A DNA stretch of 64,000 nt from Areca catechu (taxonomy: Eukaryota; Streptophyta; Magnoliopsida; Arecales; Arecaceae). Made by a program: the position numbers and the translations under genes. This document shows positions 10,366 through 21,009 of this stretch, one piece after another. The stretch covers positions 64,374,021-64,438,020 of the forward strand of contig CM038046.1 in NCBI GenBank assembly GCA_021397845.1, read 5' to 3'. How positions within the stretch are numbered: the first letter of the stretch is position 1; each line of letters starts with the position of its first letter. Below the pieces are notes generated by a model. It made no database searches, was not told the DNA's origin, and was given only the letters and a program-made list of their open reading frames with translations.

Positions 10366-12075
10366 TGATGCAGAATGAATGCTCTTATACCAAAAATGAT
10401 GCGGAACAAAAGAGATGATGCGATGCGAAAGTAAATTAAGACTAATTCTTTTTTTTTTATTTTTTATTTTATATTTTTAGAAGTCGGCTTTGACTCAAAG
10501 GAAAGTTAAACTAAATTTAAAGAAACTATGTAATAATTGAAAGCACAATTTAAAGAAACTAGGTTATCAGAGTTGTTCAGAAGTAAAGGATCGCTGGGGG
10601 TTGAGAAACTCCCAGACCTAGGGTTTCGCTCTGAACTTTCAACAGGACAGAAGTAAAGAGAAGAGAAGCGTTAAAGACCAGGCAGTGATCTTCACAGAGT
10701 TTAGTGGAAGGACTCTCTTGAGCAGATTGTTGGATCCCCGGATTCAGATATCTTCGCAATGGATCCTCCAATACTGGCCCTTTGGCAGAGTTGGCTTCTT
10801 CTGAACTCAAGATCTGGGAAAGAAGACGAACAAGTTATGGAACCAGATACTCAAGGAAGGATTTACCAGATAGAAGAACTTGAAAGCTGATGTTGCTGAA
10901 ATCCTGATTCTCCTGGATGCTGATCTGACTTCCTCTGGGGTTTGCTCTATCTTCGAAGTAGCCGAATTGGACCTGGATGCTGGGGGTCAGCCTCTACTTG
11001 GAGAGAGGGGCCATGAGAGATGGGGTAGGCTAGGGTTTGGTGGAATGAAGAGGATGAAGGGCAGCTAGGGTTTGGATTGGAAGTGGCTAACCTAGGGTTT
11101 GGGGGTTGGAGATCTCACACCTCCTCAAGGTTCCTGGGAAACCCGGATTTACTCCCTCACGGAGCTCAACACCTGAATACAAGTGCGGAAGAGAGAAACA
11201 CAAAGTTTGCTCACACATAAATTGAATTCATTCATCAGTTAAATTCAAGAGTTACATAGAGTTGAATATATAGACATAACAAAGAAATAAAAGTTTATAC
11301 ATTTCCCATGTGGGACTAATAGGACTAACCTACACTTTAGGCATCAAATTCTCTTCCCAAGACTCCTTCCATGAGTGGGCTGCCCAAAAACTCCAAGAAA
11401 ACTTGAAAATCAGCTCCAAATGGCAGGTTATGGGGATGTCTCCTAGTATCTCTCCATGAATCAAGGATTTTCCCTTCATGGTTTGGCTTTTTTGGACACC
11501 TAGTCTTGCTCCACAAGTTTAGGCTTCTTCCTTTCATGGCTTTGGCACTTTTGGAAACTTTTGGGTGCCTCCTTGATTTTCTCCCCAAGACATGCTCTCT
11601 TCCCTTTTATAACTTGGATTTTTATGGAACATTGTGGGGCACCTCCTTGATCCTCTCTTCAAGAAAAATTCTTACCATCCTGGCTTGGGTTTATCTGGAA
11701 AGAAGTTGGCTCCTCCTTGGATTGAGGTATCTTGATGGATTTCTCCCCCAAGTGGTGCAAGAAAAAAGAACCTGCTTACTTGAGGCGTGGGGACCAAGGT
11801 ACACTGGATGGAGATGTGGCAGGGAGTGTGGCACCCACTTGTAGCTGGAAAATGTGGTGCCTTATGGCAAAGGGAATGACACCTACCTTGGCCTTGGACT
11901 TGGACTGAGTCAACATGACCCAACAAAAATTGAAATGACAAAATTACAGACTCAAAATTGAGTTGATCAGGTCAACCCTTATTACAAAACCAGAAAATCC
12001 TAATTCTTCGGGCAAGGTCAATCAGAGATCCAGATGGAGCCCTGAAGTCTTCTTCTGAGTCTGGTGCCCGCACCA
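10366..12075 (-). repeat. G2 LTR, minus orientation, full length
   Basis: This 1710-bp LTR starts TGGTGCGGGCACC (minus, from 12075) and ends CTGCATCA at 10366. It is the 3' LTR of the integrase fragment at higher coordinates and also the 5' LTR of the gag fragment at lower coordinates. So either two elements share one LTR or a rearrangement joined them. A poly-T run lies near its end (10449-10458). Confidence 0.87.
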
Positions 12076-12750
12076 ATTCTCCTGGGGTGGGAGGAACTCG
12101 ACCTTTCCGAGTAAGGCTCAAGTTGGCTCTGGTATCTCTCCAAGAGGTCTGGATCCAAATCTTGTAGTTCTTCTCGGGAGATCCAAGAGTCATCAGAGTC
12201 TGGCCTTCCTTGCCAGCGGACCAAGTATCTTTGGTATCCTCGATTACGAGTAGAGATAACCTGATCATCCATGATCTTTTCAATCTGCTCTTCCTCACAG
12301 GCCAGTTTGTTGGTGGACACACAGGGTCGGGATCACTCTCAATAACAGGATTAGGTTCAAAAGGCTCTCTGGGAATCACAGCTGGCTCCCTGTACTCTAC
12401 TAGGTCTGTAATGTTGAAAGTAGAGCTATTGCCTAGTTCTGGAGGCAACTCGAGCACATAGGCATTGGATCCTACTCTCTTCACTACTCTAAATGGTCCA
12501 GCTCCTCTAGCATGTAACTTTCTAACAGTTCTAGGAGAAAACCACTCAGGTCTTAACCTAATCATTACATAGTCTCTCTCAACAAAAGTTTTGACTCGTC
12601 TTTGAGAATCAGCCAACTTCTTATAAGTTTCATTACTTAAAGTTATTTTGGCATGAGTTTCTTTATGCAAGTCCTTTACATGCTATGCAAGTGCATCAAT
12701 AGACTTGTGTGTGTGGGCTAATAGTGAAATCAGATCAAGAGAATTTCTTT
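12018..12750 (-). pseudogene. G2 integrase C-terminus and chromodomain, frameshifted
   Basis: Minus-strand codons from about 12750 encode the end of a chromoviral integrase: LDLISLLAHTHKSIDALA, a stop, then HVKDLHKETHAKI, the basic FVERDYVMIRLRPEWF segment and YVLELPPELGNSSTFN. After PPT near 12310 a one-base shift moves the chromodomain (RGYQRYLVRWQGRPDSDDSW) into a second frame of 100 codons. That frame continues across the LTR boundary at 12075, so about its last 19 residues (GAGTRLRRRLQGSIWISD) are LTR-encoded. The integrase core is missing because the sequence switches to T1 at about 12750. Chromodomains tether integration complexes to chromatin. This copy is inactive. Confidence 0.87.
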
Positions 12751-12752
12751 GG

Positions 12753-15700
12753 GAACACGACCGCATTCCTGAGGAATTTTTCTTCGTCCTCCCCGCACCC
12801 GAGGAGCGGGCGAACAAAGCTCCCCTTGGGTGCCTAGCTGTATATGAAGATCACCTGAAGGCTGGTCTTCGGTTTCCCCTGCACCCCTTCTTTGTTAAGA
12901 CTTTTTACTTGTACCAAGTGGTGCCAGCGCAGTTGACCCCAAACATCATCAGGAACATCTATGGGTTCCTGGTTATGTGCAGCATCGCCAATGTAGAGCC
13001 TAGGACCAACTTGTTCTCGGCCATTTTCATCCTCAAGAGGGACTTCCACAGCAACGGATGGTGGGTGATCGGTCCCAGATCGGGCTGCAGGGTGATTAAG
13101 GACATGCCTAGTGCCATCCACGGGTGGAAACCTGTCTTCGTATTTATGTCGACACTGCATGGAAGAAGCGTCGCCTAACCGCCAATGATGGAAAGAAAGT
13201 CTTGGCGGCCAATCAGTTGGATTATGATCTTCTGACCAACTCGGAAGTTGCCCCTATCCGAGAGTTGTTGGAGGAGAGGAACCTCCAACGAGCGAGAATC
13301 AGTAAATTCCCCTCACTAGGTATAGCAGTGGAAATTCCTATTCCTTTACTTTAGGTTTTGTTGTGGTTCATTCAACTGAGATGATCCCCTTTGCCTGCAG
13401 GTGGTGGGATGAAGCACAATTTGAGCTGGCTCCGCTAGACTTCAGAGAGGAGGGTTGCACAGGCCCCTTCCACCAGGTCTGCAGCTAGGAAGAAAGCTCG
13501 GAGAGATGGTCCCTAAGGGGACCAAAGCACTTCATCCCCCCGAGGTGCCTCGAGGGAAAATGCAGTGGCTGCGAAAGGGGTTCCAGCAAGGCCCTGTCCA
13601 GTCGAGACTCCATCGGTAGTCGCCTCCCCAGTCGACACAATGGGGGCCCGCCTCAAAAAGTGGATGTGCCGCTAGTTTGTCCCTCTGCTGCCGATGGGGG
13701 CAAAGCATGGCAAGTCAAAGGAGAGTCCATCTATGGGGCATTTTCAACCGGAGGCCGTTCGACGAACCCTTTGATAGAAAAATGATGCAGGTGGTTTAAC
13801 ATGGTCCTACACTAGGCATGCAAACAGCTGTGGGAGCTGAATGGATTTTAAAAACATTTTTAAAAAATCCGCGCAGCGAAAAACTGCTCCGCCCAGAACC
13901 TAACCTATTCATGTTGCATGAAGGCATGTTTGATAATATAAAATATTTGCAAAACATTAAACAAATAAATCTATTCATGCATGATTAAAAATTAATTTTC
14001 CATACCTTTATTCCACCTGGAATAACTCTGGAATAAACCTGGAATAGGCTGGAATAAGTGTGATAAACTTATTCAAGTCTTCTTCTTCCTTGGGCTGATT
14101 GAAAACTCTGTTTTGAGCTTGAAAAACATCGCCGGAACGATGGCTTCTGGACCTCCGTTTGCTCCCAAATTTGAGAAGTGGCTAGGTGGACAAGTGCTCT
14201 TCGATCTTTAATCGAAATCTGCAATCAAAAGAAGCTAAAATAGGTGTATAAAATCTCCAAAGTCTGCTGCCAAAAATTCTGCAGCAGAACTGGGCAGCAG
14301 GCTTTGGCCTTCGATTTGGAGTAGCTGGAGCAATTCCGGCTCCCGTGGCTTGCTCCTAGGAGTAGAAGGGTACTCCCTCTAAAAAAGAGATGCACCCTGG
14401 GCTCTCGGATCCCTCTCCACGCGCGGTGCTATCCGTTGGAAGAGAGTAGCACGGTCACAGGTAGCAGCAGATCTCTTTGCTGCAGAGCTGAGTTTGAGCA
14501 CCTCAAAAGGCAATGAACAGGCCCTTGAAACACTCACTCACCCTTTCCAAAAACTCCCTACAAGCACCCAGTGGAAGCAAGAAGAAGAAGAAAAAAAATC
14601 TCTCAAAGAACCACCAGAAAATTTTTTTCTTCTCACGGTGAAGAGGAATCAGCTATCTTGAAACAGAGCAATGGCTGGGTTTAAAAAGGCAGTAGGGAAA
14701 AGTGAGATGGAGAGGCTGGGAAAACCAAAAGACACCGGCTGCCAATCACCCATTTAACAGGGATTAAAATCATCCGGTGGAGGAGAGGAAGAGACGCCCA
14801 GCATTCGTTCGGTCGTTTGGCCTTCAACCGGATGCATGGAATTCCAATGGAAATACCGTGTAAACCGGTCCAAGAGGAGAAAATCCATCGGTTCAAAACC
14901 GGTCCAAACAATTTTGGTTCAATCCCATTAAACCTCTTGGTTCAATCTAATTGAACCGGTTCAAGTCCAATAAAATTTGGTTCAATTGGTTCACAACCAA
15001 TTGGAGACCGAAACAAACTCCGAATCAGTTCAAAACTGATTCAGAAAAATCCTGGTGCAGTCATGGTCAACCCGAAACAATTTCGGTTAACACAAACAAG
15101 GATAAGACGGAGAAAAGAGTGCTAAAAAATACTGTGACCATAAAATCGAGACGATTCCCAATCTTAATCGGTAACCGGATCAGAGAGTAATCCTCTGTGG
15201 AGTGTGACCTCATAGGTTCGAACCTAAAGGGTAGTACTAGAACAATTCTAGTACCAGAATAGGAAACCATCTAGCAGTTGGTCCCGGCGTCCGGATAGGT
15301 CAAAGATGCGAGAGCAAACTATCGAACCTCCGGCATATGGTTACTGTATAATTCATCCCTTTGACCTCTAATGCTTAGGATGATTGAGATTGGGCTACCA
15401 ACCCAGACAGAGTCAGTCGATTACGTGTCTCAACCTCGCAAGCCCTAGTGACTCTTAATTAGGGCTACCCCGGTCGAGGATTTTCTAAACTGAGATACTG
15501 CGAGACATTCAATCCAAACTATTTGGACAGGTCAATTCCATCTTGGTCCATCACTGCTCCACAAGTACTTGCCTGTACCCAGAAACCTTCCATCACCGGA
15601 TTAAAAATCCGGGTAGTCCGGCACCAAAGCACAGGGAGTTGCTTGCAAGCTACCATGATGACCTCAGGTCGGAGGGACACATATACCCATATCCAATCAT

Positions 15701-16959
15701 GAGTATCCCTTTGGCAGAAAGGGGCTGCACGGAGTCACGTTCAATGAGATATCACATATCCCACTTGTAGATCACATCAAAGTCACCACACTCATTTGGT
15801 CAAGAGGACAACCAAACGATGTGAACTACAACAACCTATACTTGATATATTGCCGTCCAGTACAATATATCCTTTGATTGTGAACAAGGTTTAAGGACTA
15901 CTCGATACATCCTCTCTATATCGAAGACAGTATAGTCCTAAGGACTTCATCACATGGAAAGAGTTCATTTCAGGAAAATATAGTATGTGATGAGCTGCCA
16001 AAAAAATATATTTTATTAATTCAAAGAAAAAGAACAGTACTTAGCTCAACCACTTACAATCCAGGCGATTGGCTTTGGGACACAATTCCCAACACCCTTC
16101 GGAGCTCCTGCCTATGGGAAAGATGCTGGTTCCGGAGGAAGCCAGGCAGGCGTTGAACGGTACGATACAGCCCCACAACCTGGCAATTCTCCATTGCCGG
16201 AGCTTCTTCAAGGTGTCTGATTCTAGCTTCGTCGCCATGCAACAGGTATGACTATTACCCCTCCTTTTCCTTGAGAGTTATTTGGCCCTCGATTCTTCTT
16301 TTTTGATGTAGTTGGTTTATGACTTCACCTTCATAGAGGAAGGCATGGGAAACGTGGACAGCCTCATCTACGACCTCAAGGAGGAGCTTCAGACTACTAG
16401 GGCTACCAGGAAAGTTGCCGAAGAGCAAAAGCAATCCATGGAGGACCGTTTTTTCCGGGTAACTGATGATGTTCGTGACCTGAAGGGCGAACTGAAGAGC
16501 ACCCACTCGAGGATAGCGGGACAAGAGGCAGGGTGAAGCAGGAGCCGGAAGCAAGTTGAATCCCTGGAGCGGACTACCAAGGAGGATCAGGAGAGGATGG
16601 AGAACCTGTCCAAGGTGGCGGAGGAGGCTTCTAGGATGGCCGAAGAGGCGATCTTGGAATTCGAAGCTGCTAAGAGAAAGGCCGAAGCCGCCAAGTGGGA
16701 GTCTGAAGCTTTGAGGAAGCGAATAGACAATGCTGTGGCTGACTTCAAGATGTCTTCGCAATTTCAGACAGAGATTGATGAAGCATCATTGTATGCCTAC
16801 CAGCATGGCTTCAATGATGGGCTTTCTAAGGTAAAGGAGACCCACCCTCACCTTGACCTTTCGATGATCCCCTCCTACAACATAATTGGAGAGGAAGGAG
16901 AAGAAGCGGAGGAGGCCGAAGTTGCAGGGGAGGTCGAGGAGTCACCATGTCCGGCGTAG
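12753..16959 (+). pseudogene. Antisense extra ORF A of T1 (gypsy-type transposon domain plus coiled coil), intron-containing
   Basis: This gene opposes gag-pol. Exon 1 (to about 13301) encodes GCLAVYEDHLKAGLRFPLHP, ..PAQLTPNIIRNIYGF.. and GWWVIGPR, the signature of the Transposase_28 'putative gypsy type transposon' family. A two-base shift near 13140 breaks the frame. A GT-AG intron is likely at 13302-13400 (ends TTGCCTGCAG). Exon 2 is split by solo LTR S1 (13772-16094). A second intron is likely at 16246-16311 (GTATG...GATGTAG). The last exon (16312-16959) is a Glu/Lys-rich coiled coil with one stop, followed by an acidic tail. The N-terminus is lost at the junction with G2. The family's function is unknown. 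A possible extra tail reaches 17153 in another frame. Confidence 0.75.
13772..16094 (-). mobile_element. S1: copia-type solo LTR
   Basis: This is a 2323-bp sequence with TG/CA ends, flanked by CCCTT on both sides (13767-13771 and 16095-16099). It has no second LTR or primer site beside it, so it is a solo LTR. It is the same family and orientation as S2 (25873-28211). Read on the minus strand it starts TGTTGGGAATTGTG, then AAAGCCAATCG, resembling the inner start of the C1 copia LTR. It lies in an exon of T1 extra ORF A. The small open frames inside are not genes. Confidence 0.9.
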
Positions 16960-17159
16960 GAGGCTGTTACTCTAGTCGAAAATCTGGAGGTGATCCCATC
17001 TCTGATCTGGGCCTAGGAGTTGTGACTCAGGCTGGAGGAGTCCATGATGAAGGTTCTCCCATCCCGACCCAGATTGATGAGATCCGCTCTGAGCAAGTTG
17101 ACAAGTTGCTCCAGTCCTGTGGTGTGGAGCCTTCTCCTGCTGATGTTGGGTGACCTGGA

Positions 17160-17892
17160 TGACTCTGAATGTATTTTCTTCCTTTCTTACTTTTATTGCC
17201 AAATAACTTTGTATTGCAATTTTTCCAGATTTTTGAATGAATTCTCCTTTCTTTGCATATGCATTGTTGTGCCTTATGTGCAGCCTAAAACGGTTCTATT
17301 GTTTCTCCTTTTGCCTAGTCGAATGATAGCCTCCGAAGGCCGTTCAGTCTTCAGAACCAGTTTTACCATTTTTTATTTTGCTTGGTTGAATAGTCATGGT
17401 CGAAGGCCGTTCAGTCGGTGAGGACGAACCCTTGAACGGACCCAAAACTTCATTACGTTGCCTTTCATCGGATGTTGAGCTTGTCCGTTGGGGTAGACAG
17501 GAGTCATTTCCCTGCCAATCAATAATTAGGGGGATTTGATTAGGATCATCGTTGTCCACGTGGCATGTCGAAATTTGTACAGTCGTAATCTCTTGCACCT
17601 TATGAGCCACCGGGCCTCTTTTTCCCAAAAAGAGACCAATAATGATGCTGCCGCACGATGCAGATTTCTTCGGATTCGAAGCGATGGCGGTTGCGGTTAT
17701 GGGGATGGCTTTCGAGAGACTTTCGGGTTCTCGAAGCATCACCCGGACACGTGGCACCTTCTCATATGGCCGGGAAGGACGTGGGATGCGCCTCCTCGCA
17801 GTCAGTCGTGGGCGCAGGGTTTCTATAAATAGGACCCTGCCCCCATGATGTCGAAGGCTATCATTCTCGTTGGTGTCTTTCCTCCATTAGCC
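17160..17892 (+). promoter_or_regulatory. Promoter-like interval upstream of T1 extra ORF B
   Basis: It has no coding support. It holds two CACGTGGC G-box/ABRE-like motifs (17557-17564 and 17748-17755), a clear TATA box CTATAAATA at 17823-17831, and the ORF B start codon 62 bp further on. The direction is plus, antisense to the T1 genome. Confidence 0.6.
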
Positions 17893-18375
17893 ATGAGGTT
17901 CAGCACTTCTGAGCTCCATCGTGCAGCGAAGAGGAGGGCTATTAACCCCAAGAGGAAGTGAAGTCCGGAGTCATCTGAGCCTGTGGGCAAAGAGGAGGAG
18001 CCTCTGGTGGACCATTTCGAGAAGAAGGTCTACCTTCTGGAAGCTCAATTGAGGGAGGCCTGGGCCCAAGTCACGGTGGCAACCATGATGATGGAGGAGG
18101 CGAAGAAGGAGGCGACGGATGCCATTGCAAACTTCAGAGCTTCTGCGGCATTCAAGGATGAGCTAACCGGGGTGGCCCTGGACTCCTTCCAGCAGGGGTT
18201 TTGGGAGTGCCGGAGGAAAGCCTCCAAGTTTTATTACTTGAAGGGCTTGGATAATATCAAACACTCTATTCCCTTTCCCGGCCAAGAATTCGATTCTGAC
18301 TCCGATGAGGGGTTGGACTCGAGTTCAGACAGGAACCTCGGGGGCCCTTCATCGTCCCATCTAGTCTCTTCCTGA
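17893..18375 (+). pseudogene. Antisense extra ORF B of T1, one internal stop
   Basis: The ATG at 17893 follows a TATA box and gives MRFSTSELHRAAKRRA, a basic start. A TGA at 17959-17961 interrupts it. The frame then stays open to 18375, with a coiled-coil segment of Glu/Lys/Ala (18000-18120), ANFRASAAF...DSFQQGFWECRRK, and an acidic DSDSDEG tail. The coiled coil, the F-x-x-GF motif and the acidic tail parallel the last exon of extra ORF A, but the Transposase_28-like part is absent. It looks like a shortened tandem copy. Function unknown. A possible AATAAA signal lies near 18535. Confidence 0.6.
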
Positions 18376-19049
18376 CGGTACGGGAAAAACCCATCACGGA
18401 GTTAATGCAAATTTCCCAACCTTGCTGTTGCTGCTGCTGCTCTTTTTTTTTTCTTTTTTTTTTATATCTCTCTATAGGAGAGTTTCTTTCTTTCTTTTCG
18501 CTTTCTTTTCTTTTCTTTTTGTAAAAACTGAAGGAAATAAAAGATCTTTTCTTTTACCTCTTCCTGTGTATTTTCTGCGATGTGTTGCATCATGATTTGT
18601 CCATAATGTAGACTACGTAGACAACTTGCAGTCTGTAGGGAAGAAGTAGGGTCTGTTGAACCATTCTGAGAGTGTTTGTTATTGACAGAGAGGACAACAG
18701 TTATCCTTTTAGGCATGTGTTCGGATTTTCTGTAGGGTAGGGTGTTTACACCATCCCTATGCACTTTCTGTCATGATTAAGGTAGGCTGTTCAGGCCTGC
18801 CTCGTTGTGTATTCGGATTCACCATAGCGTAGTTTACGAAAACCATCCCTGTGCCTTTGATCTTTTTGGTAGCCTGGTTAGGCCATCCATTGTGCTCGTC
18901 GGGCATACCGATAAGGTGAGTGGATCAGACTCTCTTTCACGCAGTTGATCGATTTTTCAGATCAGGTCATTCGGGCTGTTATCGTTCAGTCGATGCAACT
19001 AGCCGTTCTAAGTTGAGTAGGGTTGAGGAGCTTTGCACAGGTGTTTTTT
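18376..19049. other. T1 untranslated interval with low-complexity tract
   Basis: No gene is visible between extra ORF B and the integrase end. It contains a CTG-repeat/poly-T/CTTT tract at about 18424-18530. Otherwise it is unique-looking sequence. Confidence 0.5.
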
Positions 19050-20170
19050 GGAACTTTTCATTGATAGTATTTGTGAAGGTTTTGTACATTCCATGGCCGG
19101 GATAGGATCTTCCTCGCCAGGGTCTTGAGTCGATATGTCCCTAGTCGAAGGACATCTTCGACTTGATATGGGCCTTCCTAGTTATGGGAGAGTTTACCCT
19201 GTTCCGTTGGCCTGGACACCTCTGCTCTTCACAATACCATGTCCCCCGTGCGGAAAGTTTGCTCCTTCACCCTTGCGTTGTAGTACTTGGCGACCTTTTA
19301 CTTGTATACCTCCATTCTTATCTGGGCCTGTAGCCTGGTGCTTGATAGCAAATCCAGATCAATCATTCTATGATCAGAATTCTCAGGCTCTTCATAGTTG
19401 TCAATTCTCAGGGACTGTAGGGAGACTTCGATAGGTAGCATGGCTTCGGTACTGTAGGCTAGGTTGAACGGAGATTCATCGATGGCTGTTCTTGGTATAG
19501 TTTGGTATGCCCAAAGAACAAAGGTCAGTTCTTCGGCCCAAAGCCCTTTGGCGGCGTTCAACCTTGTCTTCAGACCATGGAGGATGGTCCGGTTGGTGAC
19601 TTCGGCTTCTCCGTTGGACTATGGATGAGCAATGGATGTAAGCCGATGCTGGATATGGTACCAAGCACAGAAGTCCTTGAACTTTGGATTGTCGAATTGT
19701 CTCCTGTTGTCCGTGATAATGACATGTGGGATATGAAACCTGAAGATGATTGAATTTTTCATAAAACTTTCCACCTTGCCCTCTATGATTTGGGCCAATG
19801 GTTCAGCTTCCACCCACTTCGTGAAATAGTCGATGGCCACTAGGAGAAACTTCCTTTGCCCTGATGCTGGTGGGAAGGGCCAAGAATGTCCATCTCCCAC
19901 TCGGCAAAGGGCCATGGGGCTGCCAACTAAGTCAGGTGACTTGCAGGTTGTTTCTGCACATTGGCATACCTCTAGCATTGGTCGCACTTCCGCACGAAAT
20001 CAGCTGAGTCCTTTCAGATGGAGGGCTAGTAATACCCTTGTCGAATAATCTTGTATTCTATAGATCTGCCTCCTAAGTGATCTCAGCATATGCCCTCGTG
20101 GGCCTCTCTCAATGCATAATCTGCAACGGTGGGTCCGAGGCATTTCAGCAGTGGTTGGGAGAACGATCTC
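19050..20170 (-). pseudogene. T1 integrase, multiply broken
   Basis: Minus-strand frames carry, in order, the integrase zinc-finger region (DYALREAHEGIC.. just after the RNase H), the core with VAIDYFTKWVEAEPLA and IITDN as the two Asp motifs, and NGEAEVTNRTILHGLKTRL with the catalytic Glu. The C-terminal part follows (ELTFVLWAYQTIPRTA.. then NWEGPYQVEDVLRLGTYRLK and PWNVQNLHKYY). Several frameshifts and stops separate these pieces, so the protein cannot be made. Integrase inserts the cDNA into the genome. No chromodomain is visible, which agrees with Tat-type elements. Confidence 0.87.
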
Positions 20171-20870
20171 TTGCAGAGGGTTCCGTCTAACATAACGTAT
20201 TGAGATGCCATCCAGCAGATCTTCTTGGCCTCTACCTTATCTTCGGGCAGTTCTCCTTCATTCAAGAATCTGATGATGGGATCCATCCAGCTTGGCTCAG
20301 TATCAATCTGGCACACCTCTGCATCCTTTTCGGCAATGCTTGGAGTTTCAAAATGTTCAACAAAGGTGCGCTCAAGAGACTCCGATGCTGTAATTGCCAG
20401 TCGAGACAGTGCATCTGCTAGGGAGTTCTTTGATCGGGGAACATGAATAATTTCAAAATATTCCAATTGAGAGGATAAAGCCTGAACCTTCTCCAGGTAT
20501 TGCACCATGGTTGGATCTTTGGCTGCGTACTCTCCATTGACTTGATTCACAAGCAGTTAAGAATCGTAGAAGGTTCAGAGTTGCCGGACTCCCAGATCTT
20601 TGACAATCCGAAGTCCGACGAGTAGGGCCTCATATTCGGCCTAATTATTGGAGGCGTGGAAGGAGAAACGGAGTGCATACTCTATGATCTGGCCATCAGG
20701 TTCGGCCAACATGAGTCCAGCCCCACACCCGGTAGCATTGGAAGCTCAGTCCACATGAAGCACCCAAACGGACTTCGTCTCCTTCGGGGCTTCTTCTTCT
20801 TCCGAAGAGGCTTCATCTTCGGACTTCCAGGTGCACTCGGCCAGAAAATTAGAGAGCACCTGAGCCTTCA
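20171..20870 (-). pseudogene. T1 second RNase H (Tat-type)
   Basis: Downstream of the main pol frame, minus-strand codons give WVLHVD.ASNATGCGAG, ALRFSFHASNN.AEYEALL and LVNQVNGEYAAKDP, ending EIIHVPRSKNSLADALSRL. This is the additional RNase H that follows the standard one in Tat-lineage elements. Stops fall at the Gly/Glu/Gln positions in the first half, while 20083-20550 is open for 155 codons and runs into the integrase zinc-finger region. RNase H degrades the RNA strand during reverse transcription. This copy is inactive. Confidence 0.82.
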
Positions 20871-21009
20871 TAGCAGCTCAGGGCTTGAAGCTAATGTCAA
20901 ATTCGCTTAGCTTCACAGCCCACTTGGCTATCCTTCTAGAAGTGTCCGAAGATCGGAGAACAGCCTTGAGAGGTTGATCAGTCAGCACCACGATAGCATG
21001 GGCCTGGAA

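Noticed and set aside
12834..13160. 108-codon minus-strand frame as part of T1 pol
   Set aside because: It is the shadow of the plus-strand extra ORF A, whose family motifs are clear in the other strand. The minus frame has no pol motif.
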